This document shows positions 6,924 to 17,298 of a stretch of 56,630 nt of DNA, one piece after another. The position numbers and the translations under genes were made by a program. Source of the DNA: Longimicrobium sp. (GTDB lineage: Bacteria > Gemmatimonadota > Gemmatimonadetes > Longimicrobiales > Longimicrobiaceae); contig DASUYB010000187.1 in NCBI GenBank assembly GCA_036377595.1, positions 1 through 56,630 of the forward strand, read 5' to 3'. Below the pieces are notes generated by a model. That model had not been told where the DNA came from, did no database searches, and saw only the letters and a program-made list of their open reading frames with translations. Each line of letters begins with the position of its first letter. Within the stretch, counting starts at the first letter, position 1.

Positions 6924-9911
6924 TCACCACCTCGGATCTTCCGCGAGCAGCGCGTCCGCCTCGTCGGCGGGGACGGGGACGGAGAAGAGGAAGCCCTGCG
7001 CGTAGTCGCAGTCCAGCGCGCGCAGCAGCTGCAACTGCTCGTTCGTCTCCACCCCCTCCGCCACGACCACCACGCCCAGGTTCCGCGCCAGCGCCACGAT
7101 CGCCTGCACCAGCTGCGCGTTGCGCCGGTCGAACTCCATCCCGCTCACGAAGCTGCGGTCGATCTTCAGCTCGTCGATGGGAAAGCGGTGCAGGTAGCCG
7201 AGCGACGAGTAGCCGGTGCCGAAGTCGTCCATGCACAGCAGCACGCCCAGGTCGCGCAGGCGGGCCAGGATCGACTGCCCCGGCTCGGCGTGCTGCAGGA
7301 TCACGCTCTCGGTGATCTCGAAGTGCAGCACCCCGGGCGCGATCCCGCACTCGCGGATGGAGCGCTCCACGTGGTCGGCCAGCTCCAGCTGCGTGAACTG
7401 CGCGGCCGACAGGTTCACCGACACCCGCAGCGGCCGCCCGGGGAACGCCTCGCCCCAGCGCTGCGCCTGGCTGCACGCCTCCTCGATCACCCAGCGGCCC
7501 AGCGAGTGGATCAGCCCCATCTCCTCGGCCACGGGCACGAACACGCTGGGCGACACCCATCCCCGCTCGGGGTGCCGCCAGCGCAGCAGCGCCTCGAACC
7601 CCGCGATCCGCCCGTCCTCCAGCCGCACCACGGGCTGGAAGTGGAGCGAGAACTCGCCCCGCTCCATCGCCCGGCGCAGGTCCGTCTCCATCTGCAGCCG
7701 CTCGATGGCCTCGGCGTGCATGGCGCGGTCGAACACCTCGTAGCGGTTCTTCCCCAGCGCCTTGGCGCGGCTGAGCGCGGCGTCGGCGTTGCGCAGCACC
7801 TCGTCGGCCTGGTCGGCGCCGCCGGTGCTCACCGCGATCCCCACGCTGGCCGAGGTGAACACCTCGTGGCGCGCCAGGGCGAAGGGCGCCGCCAGCACGT
7901 CGAGCACCCGCTCGGCCATGTGCGTGGCCTCGATCGGGCTGGCCACCTCGCCCAGCAGCACGGTGAACTCGTCGCCGCCGAAGCGCGCCACCGTGTCGCC
8001 GGGGCGCATCACCCCCTCCAGCCGCTCGGCGATGGCCACCAGCATCTGGTCGCCCACGCCGTGGCCCAGCGAATCGTTCACCACCTTGAAGCGGTCGAGG
8101 TCCAGGAAGAGCACGGCGAAGGGGTGCTCGCCGCCGCGGCGCACGCGCTCCAGCGCCTGCCCCAGGCGGTCGACGAAGAGCGCGCGGTTGGGCAGGCCGG
8201 TCAGCGCGTCGTGCAGCGCGCCGTAGGCCAGCTGGTCTTCCACCCGCTTGCGCTCGGTGATGTCGTGGATGATCCCCTGGAAGCCCACCGGCCGGCCGTC
8301 GGCGCCGCGGCGCACGGTGGACGAGACCAGGCAGTGGATGGGCTCGCCGTCGCTCCTGCGCAGCCGCAGCTCGTAGTCGCGCACGTAGCCGGTGCGGTAG
8401 ATCTCGTCGCGGAAGCGCAGCCGGTCGCTGGCGTCGAAGTACAGGTCCTCCATGTGGAACGACTCCACCGCGTCGCGGGGGATGCCGAACATCTCCAGCA
8501 TGGCCTGGTTGGCGGAGAGGAGGCGGCCCTCCACCGTGCTCATGTACACGGCGTCGCGGCTCTCCTCGAAGAGCGAGCGGTAGCGCTCCTCGCTCTCGCG
8601 CAGCGCCTCCTCGGCGCGGATGCGCTCCGTGACGTTGCGCGCGAACCCCTGCACCCCGCGCAGGCGCCCGCCGCGCCGCACCGCGGTCTCCACCAGCTCC
8701 AGCGCGATCCGCCGCCCGTCGCGGTGGAGCGAGAACACCAGGTAGGTGTTGGGGGTTCCGCTTTCCAGCGTGTGCCGCGTCTGCGCGTCGACGATGGCGT
8801 CGAGCTCGTGGCCGGTGTGCAGGACGGCGTAGGGCCGCCCCATCAGCTCCTCGGGGGCGTAGCCCAGCACGTCGCGCACCGAGGGGCTCAGGTACTCGTA
8901 CACGCCCTCGGTGTCGTGCACGTAGAAGAAGAGCTGCTGCGAGCCGGTCAGCATCAGCCGGAAGCGCTCCTCGCTGGTGCGCAGCGCCTCCTCGGCCCGC
9001 CGGCGCGCGGTGATGTCGCGGTTCACCCCCAGCGCGCCGATCCGCTGCCCCTGCGCGTCGCGCAACGGCACCACCAGCGTTTCCGACCATCCGCGCGAGC
9101 CGTCGTTGCGGACGAAGCGCACCTCGCCCTGCCACCGCCCCTCGGCCTCCAGCGCCTGCAGGATGCGCCGGTTCAGCCCCGGCCCCTCGTCGGGGCTCAT
9201 CCACAGCTCCAGCGCGGTGCGTCCCAGCGCCTCGTCGCGCGTCCAGCCGTAGATACGCTCGGCGGCCGGGTTCCAGTCGGTGATCCGCCCCTCCAGGTCG
9301 CTGATGATCACCGCGTCGTACATGCTGTCGAAGGTCAGCGCCTGCCGCTGCAGCGCCTCCTCGGCCCGCTTGCGCCCCGTGATGTCGAAGCAGGTGCCCA
9401 GCCCCGCCGGCTCTCCCGCGTAGGTCACGGTGCCGGTGGTGTAGTCCACCCAGCGCACCTCGCCCGACTTGTGCACGATCTTGAACTCGTAGCGCCCGGG
9501 CACGTCCTCGCCGCGCTGCCGGGCCAGGCCGCGGTCGCGCACCAGGTCGCGGTGGTCGGGGTGCACCACCATCCAGAAGTCGGCTGCCAGCAGCTCCTCG
9601 CGCGAGTAGCCGGTGAGCTCGGTGGCGGCGGCGTTCACGTACAGGAAGCGGGAGCCGCGGAAGATGAAGGTGGCCGCGGCCACGGCCTCGGCCAGCTCGC
9701 GGAACTGGCGGTCGCTCTCGCGCAGCGCGGCCTGCGCGCTCTCGTGCGCCGCCAGCAGCGCACGGTCCGAGGCGGCGTCGTGGAAGGATTCGTTCAGGTC
9801 CGCGAGGAATGCCCGCAGCGGCTCGGGAAGCGCGTCGGCCGCGCCGAAGTGCCGCTCGACCAGTGCGGCGAGCTGCGGATCGAGCGCGGAGTCGGCGAGA
9901 GGTGCGGACAT
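6924..9911 (-). CDS. PAS(x4)-GGDEF-EAL cyclic-di-GMP enzyme
   Basis: The 995-residue cytoplasmic protein has four PAS/PAC units (about 65-190, 190-310, 312-438, 438-560), a GGDEF domain (about 565-725) and an EAL domain (about 740-985). The GGDEF site is intact (ARFGGDEFTVLL) and has an RxxD inhibitory site (RPGD) five residues before it. The EAL domain keeps FEALLRW, VNLSAAQF, FEITES, DDFGTGYSS, LKIDRSFV and AEGVETNEQL, so both cyclase and phosphodiesterase could be active. No transmembrane segment is seen, so the PAS units probably sense an intracellular cue. The start could be ATG 9911 or ATG 9929. It lies downstream of, and on the same strand as, a similar protein. Confidence 0.93.
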   Translation of the reverse strand: MSAPLADSALDPQLAALVERHFGAADALPEPLRAFLADLNESFHDAASDRALLAAHESAQAALRESDRQFRELAEAVAAATFIFRGSRFLYVNAAATELTGYSREELLAADFWMVVHPDHRDLVRDRGLARQRGEDVPGRYEFKIVHKSGEVRWVDYTTGTVTYAGEPAGLGTCFDITGRKRAEEALQRQALTFDSMYDAVIISDLEGRITDWNPAAERIYGWTRDEALGRTALELWMSPDEGPGLNRRILQALEAEGRWQGEVRFVRNDGSRGWSETLVVPLRDAQGQRIGALGVNRDITARRRAEEALRTSEERFRLMLTGSQQLFFYVHDTEGVYEYLSPSVRDVLGYAPEELMGRPYAVLHTGHELDAIVDAQTRHTLESGTPNTYLVFSLHRDGRRIALELVETAVRRGGRLRGVQGFARNVTERIRAEEALRESEERYRSLFEESRDAVYMSTVEGRLLSANQAMLEMFGIPRDAVESFHMEDLYFDASDRLRFRDEIYRTGYVRDYELRLRRSDGEPIHCLVSSTVRRGADGRPVGFQGIIHDITERKRVEDQLAYGALHDALTGLPNRALFVDRLGQALERVRRGGEHPFAVLFLDLDRFKVVNDSLGHGVGDQMLVAIAERLEGVMRPGDTVARFGGDEFTVLLGEVASPIEATHMAERVLDVLAAPFALARHEVFTSASVGIAVSTGGADQADEVLRNADAALSRAKALGKNRYEVFDRAMHAEAIERLQMETDLRRAMERGEFSLHFQPVVRLEDGRIAGFEALLRWRHPERGWVSPSVFVPVAEEMGLIHSLGRWVIEEACSQAQRWGEAFPGRPLRVSVNLSAAQFTQLELADHVERSIRECGIAPGVLHFEITESVILQHAEPGQSILARLRDLGVLLCMDDFGTGYSSLGYLHRFPIDELKIDRSFVSGMEFDRRNAQLVQAIVALARNLGVVVVAEGVETNEQLQLLRALDCDYAQGFLFSVPVPADEADALLAEDPRW

Positions 9912-10172
9912 GCGGTCCCGCGGGAGCATGAAGACGGTCGGCCGAGCCTCAAGGGGGGCGACGCTCGTCCGCCACGGCGCGTCACATCGCGGCGCCGCGG
10001 CCCGGGCCGCCCGTCCCCGCGAAGGATGGGCGCGGGGGTGGGAAACCGGCGTTTGGGTGAAGAGGGAAGATAGGGCGCCCTGTCCGGTGGAGCAAAAGAT
10101 TCCTTCGGCGGGAGCGCGGATTTGGCGCCATGGAGCCCGCCGCCCTTCGCCCACCCGTTCTCGCGGGGAGGT

Positions 10173-12188
10173 CTACCAGCGCGGCTCGGCGGCCACGAGC
10201 TGGAGGAGCGCGTCCGGCTCCAGCGCGGGGGAGAAGAGGAAGCCCTGCCCGTACTCGCACCCCAGCGCGCGGACCAGGGCCAGCTGCGCGGGCGTCTCGA
10301 TCCCCTCCGCGATCACCGCCAGGTCGAGGGTGCGGGCGATGGTGGCCACAGTGCGCACCATCGGCTCGCCCCCCTCGCCGCCGATGCGGGCCACGAACGA
10401 GCGGTCCACCTTCAGCGCGTCGATCGGCAGGCGGTGGAGCGAGGAGAGGCTGGAGTAGCCGGTGCCGAAGTCGTCGAGGTACACGCGCGCGCCCAGCGCC
10501 TTCAGCCGCGCCAGCGTGGCCGCCGCGGCGTCGACGTTGTCGACCACCACGCTCTCGGTCACCTCCAGCCGCAGCAGGTGCGGCTCGATCCCGCTCTCCG
10601 CGATGGCCTCGCGCACCTGGTCGACCAGGTCGGACTGCGAGAACTGGCGCACGGACAGGTTCACGCTCACGCTGAGCCCCGCGGCCGCCGGCGAGCGCGC
10701 CTGCCACTCGTGCAGCTGCCGGCAGGCGTCGCCGATCACCCGCCGGCCGATCTGCAGGATCAGCCCCGTCTCCTCGGCGGGGGGGATGAAGTCCATCGGG
10801 GCGATCCAGCCGCGCTCGGGGTGCCGCCAGCGCAGCAGCGCCTCCACCCCCACGATCCGCCCGGTGCGCAGCGAGACGATCGGCTGGTAGTGGAGGGAGA
10901 ACTCGCCGCGCTCGATCCCCTTGCGCAGGTCCGTCTCCATCTGCAGCCGGGTGAGCGCCAGCGCGTGCATCGCCCGATCGAACAGCTCGTGCCGCCCCGT
11001 TCCCGCCGCCTTGGCGCGGTACATGGCCATGTCGGCGTTGCGCATCAGGTGGTCCGGCCGCCCGTACGCGGTGGAGCTCAGCGCCACGCCGATGCTGGCG
11101 GAGGTGAACACCTCGTAGCCGCTGAGCGAGACCGGCGCGGCCAGCGCCGCCTGGATGCGGTCGGCCGCCCGCAGCGCGTCCTCCACCGCGCCCAGGTCGT
11201 CCAGCAGCACCGCGAACTCGTCGCCGCCGAAGCGCGAGACGGTGTCCGTCTCCCGCAGCACGTTCTTCAGGCGTCCCGCCACGGCCACCAGCAGCTCGTC
11301 GCCCACGGCGTGGCCCAGCGAGTCGTTCACCACCTTGAAGCGGTCCAGGTCCAGGAAGAGCACGGCAAAGAGGTAGCCCTCGCGCCGCTTCTCCTGCAGG
11401 ACGGCGCGCGCCAGCCGCTCCATGAAGAGGTGGCGGTTGGGAAGGCCGGTCAGCGCGTCGTGCAGCGCGTCGTGGCGCAGCTGCTCCTCCACCGCCCGCC
11501 GCGCGGTGATGTCGTCGGCGAAGAGGTGGACCACGCCCATCTCCACGTGGGGATGGTAGGTCCACGAGAACACACGGTCGTCGACGTCCACCTCCACCGT
11601 GCGGATGGGCTGCCCGCCGGCCAGCGCGGCGGCGCACAGGCCGCGGTGGTTGCGCGGGAGGAAGCCGTCCTCGAGCGGCGTGCCCACCTCGGCCAGCACG
11701 TGGCGGGTGGCGGGGTTGGCGTAGATGACGTTGCCCTCGCGGTCGCACTCCAGCACCGGGCTGGGCGCCTCGCGGGGGATGGCGGCCAGGCGCAGCGTCT
11801 GGTCCTCCGCGCGCCGCAGCTCGGTGACGTCGTGCGCCACGGCGACGGCGCCCGCGATCTCGCCGTCAGGCCCCGGCTGCGGCGACCAGCGCACGGCCAC
11901 GCGGCGTCCCGCCGCCCGCCCCGCCGCGGCCACGTCGGCCACCTCGGCGGTCCCACCCTGCAGCACCGCGTCGAGCAGCGAGGCCGGCGCGTCGCCCGCC
12001 AGCGCGGCGCCCACCTCCGCGGCCGGCTCGCCCAGCACGTCCGCGGCGGACAGGCCGGTCAGCGCCTCCATCGCCGCGTTCCACACCACCCAGCGCAGCT
12101 CGCGGTCGCACGCAGCGATGCCGATGGCCGCGCTCTCCAGCACGCCCTCGGTCACCACCTCCGCCAGGTGCGGGCCGTGCGCGCTCAC
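10173..12188 (-). CDS. PAS(x2)-GGDEF-EAL cyclic-di-GMP enzyme
   Basis: The 671-residue protein has two PAS-like units (about 10-130 and 135-240), a GGDEF domain (about 245-410) and an EAL domain (about 420-670). Motifs are intact: SRFGGDEFAVLL with an RETD inhibitory site, VEALLRW, VNLSVRQF, LEVTES, DDFGTGYSS, ALKVDRSFV and AEGIETPAQL. The start is a GTG at 12188. It precedes the four-PAS paralogue by 261 bases on the same strand. The catalytic halves are closely alike while the PAS parts differ, which suggests duplication with sensory divergence. The two may share a promoter in the long leader region upstream. Confidence 0.92.
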   Translation of the reverse strand: MSAHGPHLAEVVTEGVLESAAIGIAACDRELRWVVWNAAMEALTGLSAADVLGEPAAEVGAALAGDAPASLLDAVLQGGTAEVADVAAAGRAAGRRVAVRWSPQPGPDGEIAGAVAVAHDVTELRRAEDQTLRLAAIPREAPSPVLECDREGNVIYANPATRHVLAEVGTPLEDGFLPRNHRGLCAAALAGGQPIRTVEVDVDDRVFSWTYHPHVEMGVVHLFADDITARRAVEEQLRHDALHDALTGLPNRHLFMERLARAVLQEKRREGYLFAVLFLDLDRFKVVNDSLGHAVGDELLVAVAGRLKNVLRETDTVSRFGGDEFAVLLDDLGAVEDALRAADRIQAALAAPVSLSGYEVFTSASIGVALSSTAYGRPDHLMRNADMAMYRAKAAGTGRHELFDRAMHALALTRLQMETDLRKGIERGEFSLHYQPIVSLRTGRIVGVEALLRWRHPERGWIAPMDFIPPAEETGLILQIGRRVIGDACRQLHEWQARSPAAAGLSVSVNLSVRQFSQSDLVDQVREAIAESGIEPHLLRLEVTESVVVDNVDAAAATLARLKALGARVYLDDFGTGYSSLSSLHRLPIDALKVDRSFVARIGGEGGEPMVRTVATIARTLDLAVIAEGIETPAQLALVRALGCEYGQGFLFSPALEPDALLQLVAAEPRW

Positions 12189-12824
12189 CGGAACGCCTTC
12201 TCGCGGCGGGCCGCAACGGCCCCAAAGGCGGGGCGACGCGCGGTCACGGGGCGGTCGTCGACAGGGTGGACGCGGTGCACGAAGGCTCCCTGCAAGCGAG
12301 GCGGAGTCGGCAAGGTGTACGGATTGGCCGCGGCGGGATTCTACACGCGCCGGAGACGGCGATCAAGCCTCCTTTGCTGGCGCGTAACGGGAGCTTGCCG
12401 CCGATGACTCAACTTGTCCCCGAGGCGGCCGCAAAAGCTCTGCCATCCCTCCGCTGCCCGAAGGCGGGAGAAACCACGCCGTTGCAGGGAAACGGAAGGT
12501 ACGATGGCGGGGGATTCTTTTCCGATCTTGGAAGAAATTTTCCGTCCGTGGCCGCTTTGGACGCACCCGGACGGGTAGTCCACCGCCGCACTCCCGCACT
12601 TTCGCGCTCCCGCACTGTATCACTCCGGCACATCCCGGCCGCAGATTGTCCAAGATCCGCCATGGATGCGCGTTCTTCCTCCGCCCGGCGGCGGGGGCGC
12701 GGCGCGCTACGCGACTGGCGACCCTCTTGCATGCGCGATTATCTTTGTTGAACCCCCACCGGACCGGCGCCGCCCGAGCCCGGGCCGGTGGACGGGAACC
12801 CTCTCACGGCGGGTCGAGGGATCC
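12189..12824. other. 636-base intergenic region, no gene seen
   Basis: The region lies between the divergent GGDEF-EAL and histidine kinase genes. Open frames in it lack protein-like composition. Around 12480-12560 is a less GC-rich part. GCACT-type simple sequence occurs at 12590-12625. A weak promoter for the kinase gene may be TGGCGA (12716) and TATCTT (12740) with an 18-base spacer. I looked for a GEMM-type cyclic-di-GMP riboswitch and did not find its conserved motifs. Confidence 0.4.
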
Positions 12825-13592
12825 ATGGATTTCGGCGGCCGTTCCAACCAGTACGACGACGAGGCGGGCTACCGCGGCCTGCAGCTGCGCGAGCGCATGG
12901 AGGCGCTCGGGCAGGTGTCGGCCGAGCTGATGCACGACCTGGCGATGGGGCTCAGCGCCATCGAGGCGCGCGCGCGCCTGGCCGCGGCCGAGGCGCGCGC
13001 CGGGCACGCCGTCACCGGCGACCTGGAGCAGGTGGTCGACGCCAGCGCCGACCTGAACCTGATGGTGCGCGACACGCTGGACGTGGTGCAGGGGCGCGCC
13101 ATCTCGCCCGAGGTGCGCTTCGACGTGGCCAGCGTGGTGGAGGGTGCGGTGGGACGCTTCTTCCGCGGCTCGCGCGGGGTGGAGGTGCGGCTGCGCACCG
13201 AGCTTCCCGGCACGGTGGAGGTGGAGGGGCGCGCGTCGTTCCTCTTCCGCTCGGTCATGAACCTGCTGTCCAACGCCATGCGCCACTGCCGCAGCGAGGT
13301 GCAGGTGGGCGTGAGCGTCGAGGATCCGCGCCGGATGGACGAGGACGCCGAGGCGGTGGTCTGCATCGACATCGAGGACGACGGCGCGGGGCTGGACCTG
13401 GCGCGCGCCGCCACCGTCTTCGAGCCCGCCCCCTTCGGCGACCCCGAGGGCGTGGGGATGGGGCTCTCGGCGGTGGCGTGGATGGTGGCGCAGCTGGGCG
13501 GCTGGGTGCGGCACCGCCCCGGCGACGAGCTGGGCGGCGCCTGCTTCGAGATCCGCCTGCCCGTGGCCGACCACGCCACGAGCACGGGCTGA
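12825..13592 (+). CDS. small soluble sensor histidine kinase-like protein
   Basis: The 255-residue product has a short dimerisation helix pair with a probable phospho-accepting His (AELMHDLAMGLSAIEARARL, His at about 37) and a complete HATPase_c domain: NLLSNAMRHC (N box), DIEDDGAGLDLA (G1) and GVGMGLSAVAWMVAQLGG (G2). There is no input domain or membrane segment, so it may receive signals through a partner. The H-box lacks the usual Pro, so autophosphorylation is not certain. No response regulator is adjacent. ATG 12825 was chosen because the open frame upstream is not protein-like. A strong terminator follows the gene. Confidence 0.8.
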   Translation: MDFGGRSNQYDDEAGYRGLQLRERMEALGQVSAELMHDLAMGLSAIEARARLAAAEARAGHAVTGDLEQVVDASADLNLMVRDTLDVVQGRAISPEVRFDVASVVEGAVGRFFRGSRGVEVRLRTELPGTVEVEGRASFLFRSVMNLLSNAMRHCRSEVQVGVSVEDPRRMDEDAEAVVCIDIEDDGAGLDLARAATVFEPAPFGDPEGVGMGLSAVAWMVAQLGGWVRHRPGDELGGACFEIRLPVADHATSTG

Positions 13593-13620
13593 TCTCCAGC
13601 ATCGGCAGACGAAACTCGGA

Positions 13621-13657
13621 GGAGCCGGCGGTCGAGCGACCGCCGGCTCTCCTTTTT
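13621..13657 (+). terminator. rho-independent terminator of the kinase gene
   Basis: The stem GGAGCCGGCGGTC / GACCGCCGGCTCTCC has a GAGC loop and is followed by TTTTT. This is the clearest classical terminator in the window. Confidence 0.85.
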
Positions 13658-13741
13658 CACACAGAGGGCACGGAGATCACGGAGGCACAGAGAACCAAAC
13701 GCGGTCCTCTACGCCTCCGTGATCTCCATGTCTCTGTGTGA
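13657..13741. repeat. H2-family long hairpin
   Basis: The ends TCACACAGAGGGCACGGAG / CTCCATGTCTCTGTGTGA enclose arms of about 35 bases; the centre is AACCAAACGCGGTCCTCT. It lies between convergent genes, as do the copies at 6833 and 19796. Confidence 0.8.
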
Positions 13742-13757
13742 CTTTCTGGATCGAGGA

Positions 13758-14483
13758 TTACGGGATCAGCCCGCCGACGGCGCCGGTGACGGACCCGCCG
13801 AGCGACCCGCCCGCGTTCAGCACGCCGCCCACCCCCGCCGTCGCGCCCGCGGCGACGTTGCCGGCCGCGTCCAGGCCGCCCGTGGAGCCGCGCAGCATCG
13901 CGTCCACGCTGCCGGTGGCGGCCAGCTGGGTGATGGCGCGGTCGCTGGCGTTGTGCTGTAGCCGCGAGGCGATTGCCGCCGCCGCGCCGTGGAAGTCGCC
14001 GCTTTCGGCGCCAAGGCTGGCGAGCGCGTTCAGCGACGCCGTCAGCGAGCGGCGGGCGGGCGCGCGCTCCGCGAGCACGGCGAGGTCCGCCTGCGACGCG
14101 CCGCGCGCTATCGCGTTCGCGCCGGCGACGATCTCCGCGCGCGAGGCGGTGCGCTCGCCGCGGCGGCCGAGGGCGTCGCGCGAGGCGTCGAGGCGCGCGT
14201 ACGCATCGGCTGCGGCGCGGGCGGCCTGCGCCTCGGACGCGCCGCGGGCTCGCGCCTCCGCCGCCGCGCGAGCGACGACCTCCGACGGCAGCCCGGCGTC
14301 CGCCGCGGCTCGCACGCTGACGTCCGCGCCCGCATTGGTACGCGAGCCGGCGGCGTTGGCCTGCGCGCGGGCGGACACATTCGTCCGCGCCTGTACCGTC
14401 GTCTGCGCCGCGAGCGCGGCGGGGGCGGCCAGCAGCGCAGCCGCCGCGATGTACGTGATCTTCCGCATCTTCTTCATCTCCAT
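13758..14483 (-). CDS. secreted alanine-rich protein
   Basis: The 241-residue product starts with a signal peptide (MEMKKMRKITYIAAAALLAAPAALAAQT) and is then almost wholly Ala/Arg/Gly/Ser. It looks like a long helical region ([20 protein letters not shown]) followed by a Gly-rich tail (GGVLNAGGSLGGSVTGAVGGLIP). No family is recognised. ATG 14483 has AGGAG 13 bases upstream; ATG 14477 is the alternative. It lies downstream of the lipoprotein gene at 14565 on the same strand and may be read through from its sigma-54-type promoter. Confidence 0.65.
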   Translation of the reverse strand: MEMKKMRKITYIAAAALLAAPAALAAQTTVQARTNVSARAQANAAGSRTNAGADVSVRAAADAGLPSEVVARAAAEARARGASEAQAARAAADAYARLDASRDALGRRGERTASRAEIVAGANAIARGASQADLAVLAERAPARRSLTASLNALASLGAESGDFHGAAAAIASRLQHNASDRAITQLAATGSVDAMLRGSTGGLDAAGNVAAGATAGVGGVLNAGGSLGGSVTGAVGGLIP

Positions 14484-14564
14484 CTGCAGTTTTGTTCTCC
14501 TCATCCCGTCGCGGCGGACGGCGGCCACACGCACCGCCATCCGCCGCACTCAGCACTCAACACT

Positions 14565-15191
14565 TCAGCTCGCCGTCACCTGCACCGCGCTGGCGAAGGC
14601 GGTCTCGCTGACGGTGTGCGTGGTCGCGCTCGCCTGATTGAGCCAGACGTTGCTGTTCAGGTTGATCAGCAGGTTGGTGGTGGCGCCCGCGTTGGCCGTC
14701 GCGCTCACCTGGCGCTCCACGGTGATGCTGCCGTCGCCCTGCGTGTCCACGCTCACGTTGCCGGTGAGCAGGCCGGTGCTGATCTGCAGGCTGCTGCTGA
14801 GGCTGGCGTTCACCTGCTCGAACACCACGCGGACGCGGGCGTAGGTGCCGGCCTCGACGCGCGAGGTGGCGAGGACGGCGGCACCCCCCTGCCCCGACGC
14901 GTCGACCACCGCGTGCGAGGCGGCGTTGTTGGTCAGCTCCACCCAGCCGCCCGTCTGCGTCTGCACGTACACGCGGGCGCGGAAGTCCACCGTGCCGCTG
15001 GCCGTCGTCGTGGCGAAGCGCGGCGCGCCGCCGTCCGCCGGCGCCATCGCGGCCGACGCGCCGTTGTCGTCGCCGATGGCGGAGGCGCGCATGGTCGAGT
15101 TCCCCGAGCCGGACACGCCGGTCGCGTCCGAGCAGGCGCCCAGCATGGCCGCCGTGGCGAGGGCGAACAGCGTCGCATACGTCTTCTTCAT
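14565..15191 (-). CDS. lipoprotein with DUF4382-like domain (copy A)
   Basis: The 208-residue product has a lipoprotein signal (MKKTYATLFALATAAMLGAC, lipobox LGAC). The mature part is a beta-rich domain with GTVDFRARVYVQTQTGGWVEL, EAGTYARVRVVFEQVNASL and a C-terminal LLINLNSNVWLNQA...[10 protein letters not shown]. The EAGTYxxVRVxF pattern resembles DUF4382 envelope proteins, whose role is unknown. The ATG at 15191 has a strong GGAGG six bases upstream. The protein at 19114 shares the same plan. A GG-N10-GC promoter candidate lies about 75 bases upstream of the start, with inverted repeats beyond it, and a broken duplicate of this gene lies at 15605. Confidence 0.75.
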   Translation of the reverse strand: MKKTYATLFALATAAMLGACSDATGVSGSGNSTMRASAIGDDNGASAAMAPADGGAPRFATTTASGTVDFRARVYVQTQTGGWVELTNNAASHAVVDASGQGGAAVLATSRVEAGTYARVRVVFEQVNASLSSSLQISTGLLTGNVSVDTQGDGSITVERQVSATANAGATTNLLINLNSNVWLNQASATTHTVSETAFASAVQVTAS

Positions 15192-15264
15192 CGTCTTCCT
15201 CCAGGAGCCCGTCAGGGTCGAGCGGCGGCGGGCACCACGCCCGCCGCATCTGGCCCGACTGCAA

Positions 15265-15280
15265 GGCAGCGGCGGTGCCA
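15265..15280 (-). promoter_or_regulatory. sigma-54-type promoter of lipoprotein copy A
   Basis: On the minus strand the sequence is TGGCACCGCCGCTGCC, i.e. GG-N10-GC, one base from the TGGCAC-N5-TTGC consensus. The predicted transcript start lies about 63 bases before the ATG. The same element is kept in the degenerate duplicate at 15767. Confidence 0.6.
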
Positions 15281-15306
15281 CCTCCAAAATCGTTGATATC
15301 ACTAGG

Positions 15307-15390
15307 TTTCCGGAAAATGTCGATCGCGCACGGACAGAGTCTTGTCACATTTTCCGGCAAGCCCGCGGACGCGGCTTTCACATTTTGCAA
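15307..15390. promoter_or_regulatory. candidate activator-binding sites upstream of copy A
   Basis: A perfect 11-bp inverted repeat, CCGGAAAATGT (15310) and ACATTTTCCGG (15347), has a 26-base spacer. A third related half-site, TTTCACATTTTGCAA, lies at 15376. They sit about 55-135 bases upstream of the predicted start of transcription, the usual range for sites of sigma-54 activators. The 15347 and 15376 half-sites are best preserved in the duplicate (CCACATTTTTCGGCAAG and AACATTTTGCA). Confidence 0.5.
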
Positions 15391-15428
15391 TCATGGCATG
15401 CGTCCGAGCGACAGGCGGCCCGTGGTTC

Positions 15429-15508
15429 GGGAGCCGGCCACAGATTCCTCAGGCGCCATGGCCATGGCATGGACGATAGGGCGGCACAGCGCCTTCGGAA
15501 TGACATTC
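15429..15508. repeat. R3-family partial repeat
   Basis: GGAGCCGGCCACAGATTCCT ... CTTCGGAATGACATTCC matches the right half of the 190-bp element at 39179 (GGCCACAGATTCCTCGGCC ... GCTCGGAATGACA). Confidence 0.6.
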
Positions 15509-15604
15509 CGGCCTCGCAGCGGCTGGTTCAGGTCTTCATCCTGCGCGGGTGGACGGCGGCCGATCAGCCGCCATCCCCGCACTCCGCACTGAGCACTCAG
15601 CACT

Positions 15605-15757
15605 TCAGTTCGCCGTTACCTGCACTGCGCTGGCGAACGCCGTCTCGCCGACGCTGCGTGTGCTGGCGCTCGCCTGGTTCAGCCAGACGTCGCTGTTCAG
15701 GTTGATCCGCAGGTCGGTGGTGGCGCCTGCATGGGTCGTCACGCTTACCTGTCGGAC
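15605..15757 (-). pseudogene. truncated duplicate of lipoprotein copy A
   Basis: Translation of this stretch gives [19 protein letters not shown] followed by [20 protein letters not shown] and [10 protein letters not shown], matching the last 50 residues of copy A almost residue for residue, with the stop codon in the same place. The DNA beyond the stop (GCACTCAGCACTTCAG) also matches. On the other side the match to the gene body stops at about 15758 and jumps straight to the copy-A promoter region (15765-15903). So the start codon, signal peptide and most of the domain are deleted. It cannot make the lipoprotein. Confidence 0.8.
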
Positions 15758-15766
15758 GCAGGGCGA

Positions 15767-15782
15767 GGCAGCCGTGGTGCCA
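15767..15782 (-). promoter_or_regulatory. duplicated sigma-54-type promoter (remnant)
   Basis: The minus strand reads TGGCACCACGGCTGCC, again GG-N10-GC, at the matching place in the duplicate. It points into the pseudogene. Its neighbours have drifted but this element has kept its key bases. Confidence 0.5.
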
Positions 15783-15896
15783 TCCCCTAAACTGTTGACG
15801 TTACTGGGTTTTAGGGAGATGTGGATTGGGCGTGGCCAAAGTCTTGCCACATTTTTCGGCAAGCGCTCGGAAGCAGCTTCTAACATTTTGCACTCG

Positions 15897-17261
<1,365 letters not shown>

Positions 17262-17298
17262 AAGCATCGTGTGATCCTCAACCGGGTTGACCCTCACC

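Noticed and set aside
6900-10073. A 1057-codon open frame on the plus strand
   Set aside because: It is antisense to the PAS-GGDEF-EAL gene and lacks any protein-like motif.
12189-12824. Possible cyclic-di-GMP riboswitch in front of the GGDEF-EAL or kinase genes
   Set aside because: I looked for the conserved GEMM bases and loop/receptor and did not see them on either strand; a covariance search would be decisive.
15549-15896. An N-terminal extension of the sigma-54 activator
   Set aside because: The open frame upstream of ATG 15897 is the antisense of the duplicated lipoprotein remnant and its promoter, so it is not coding.
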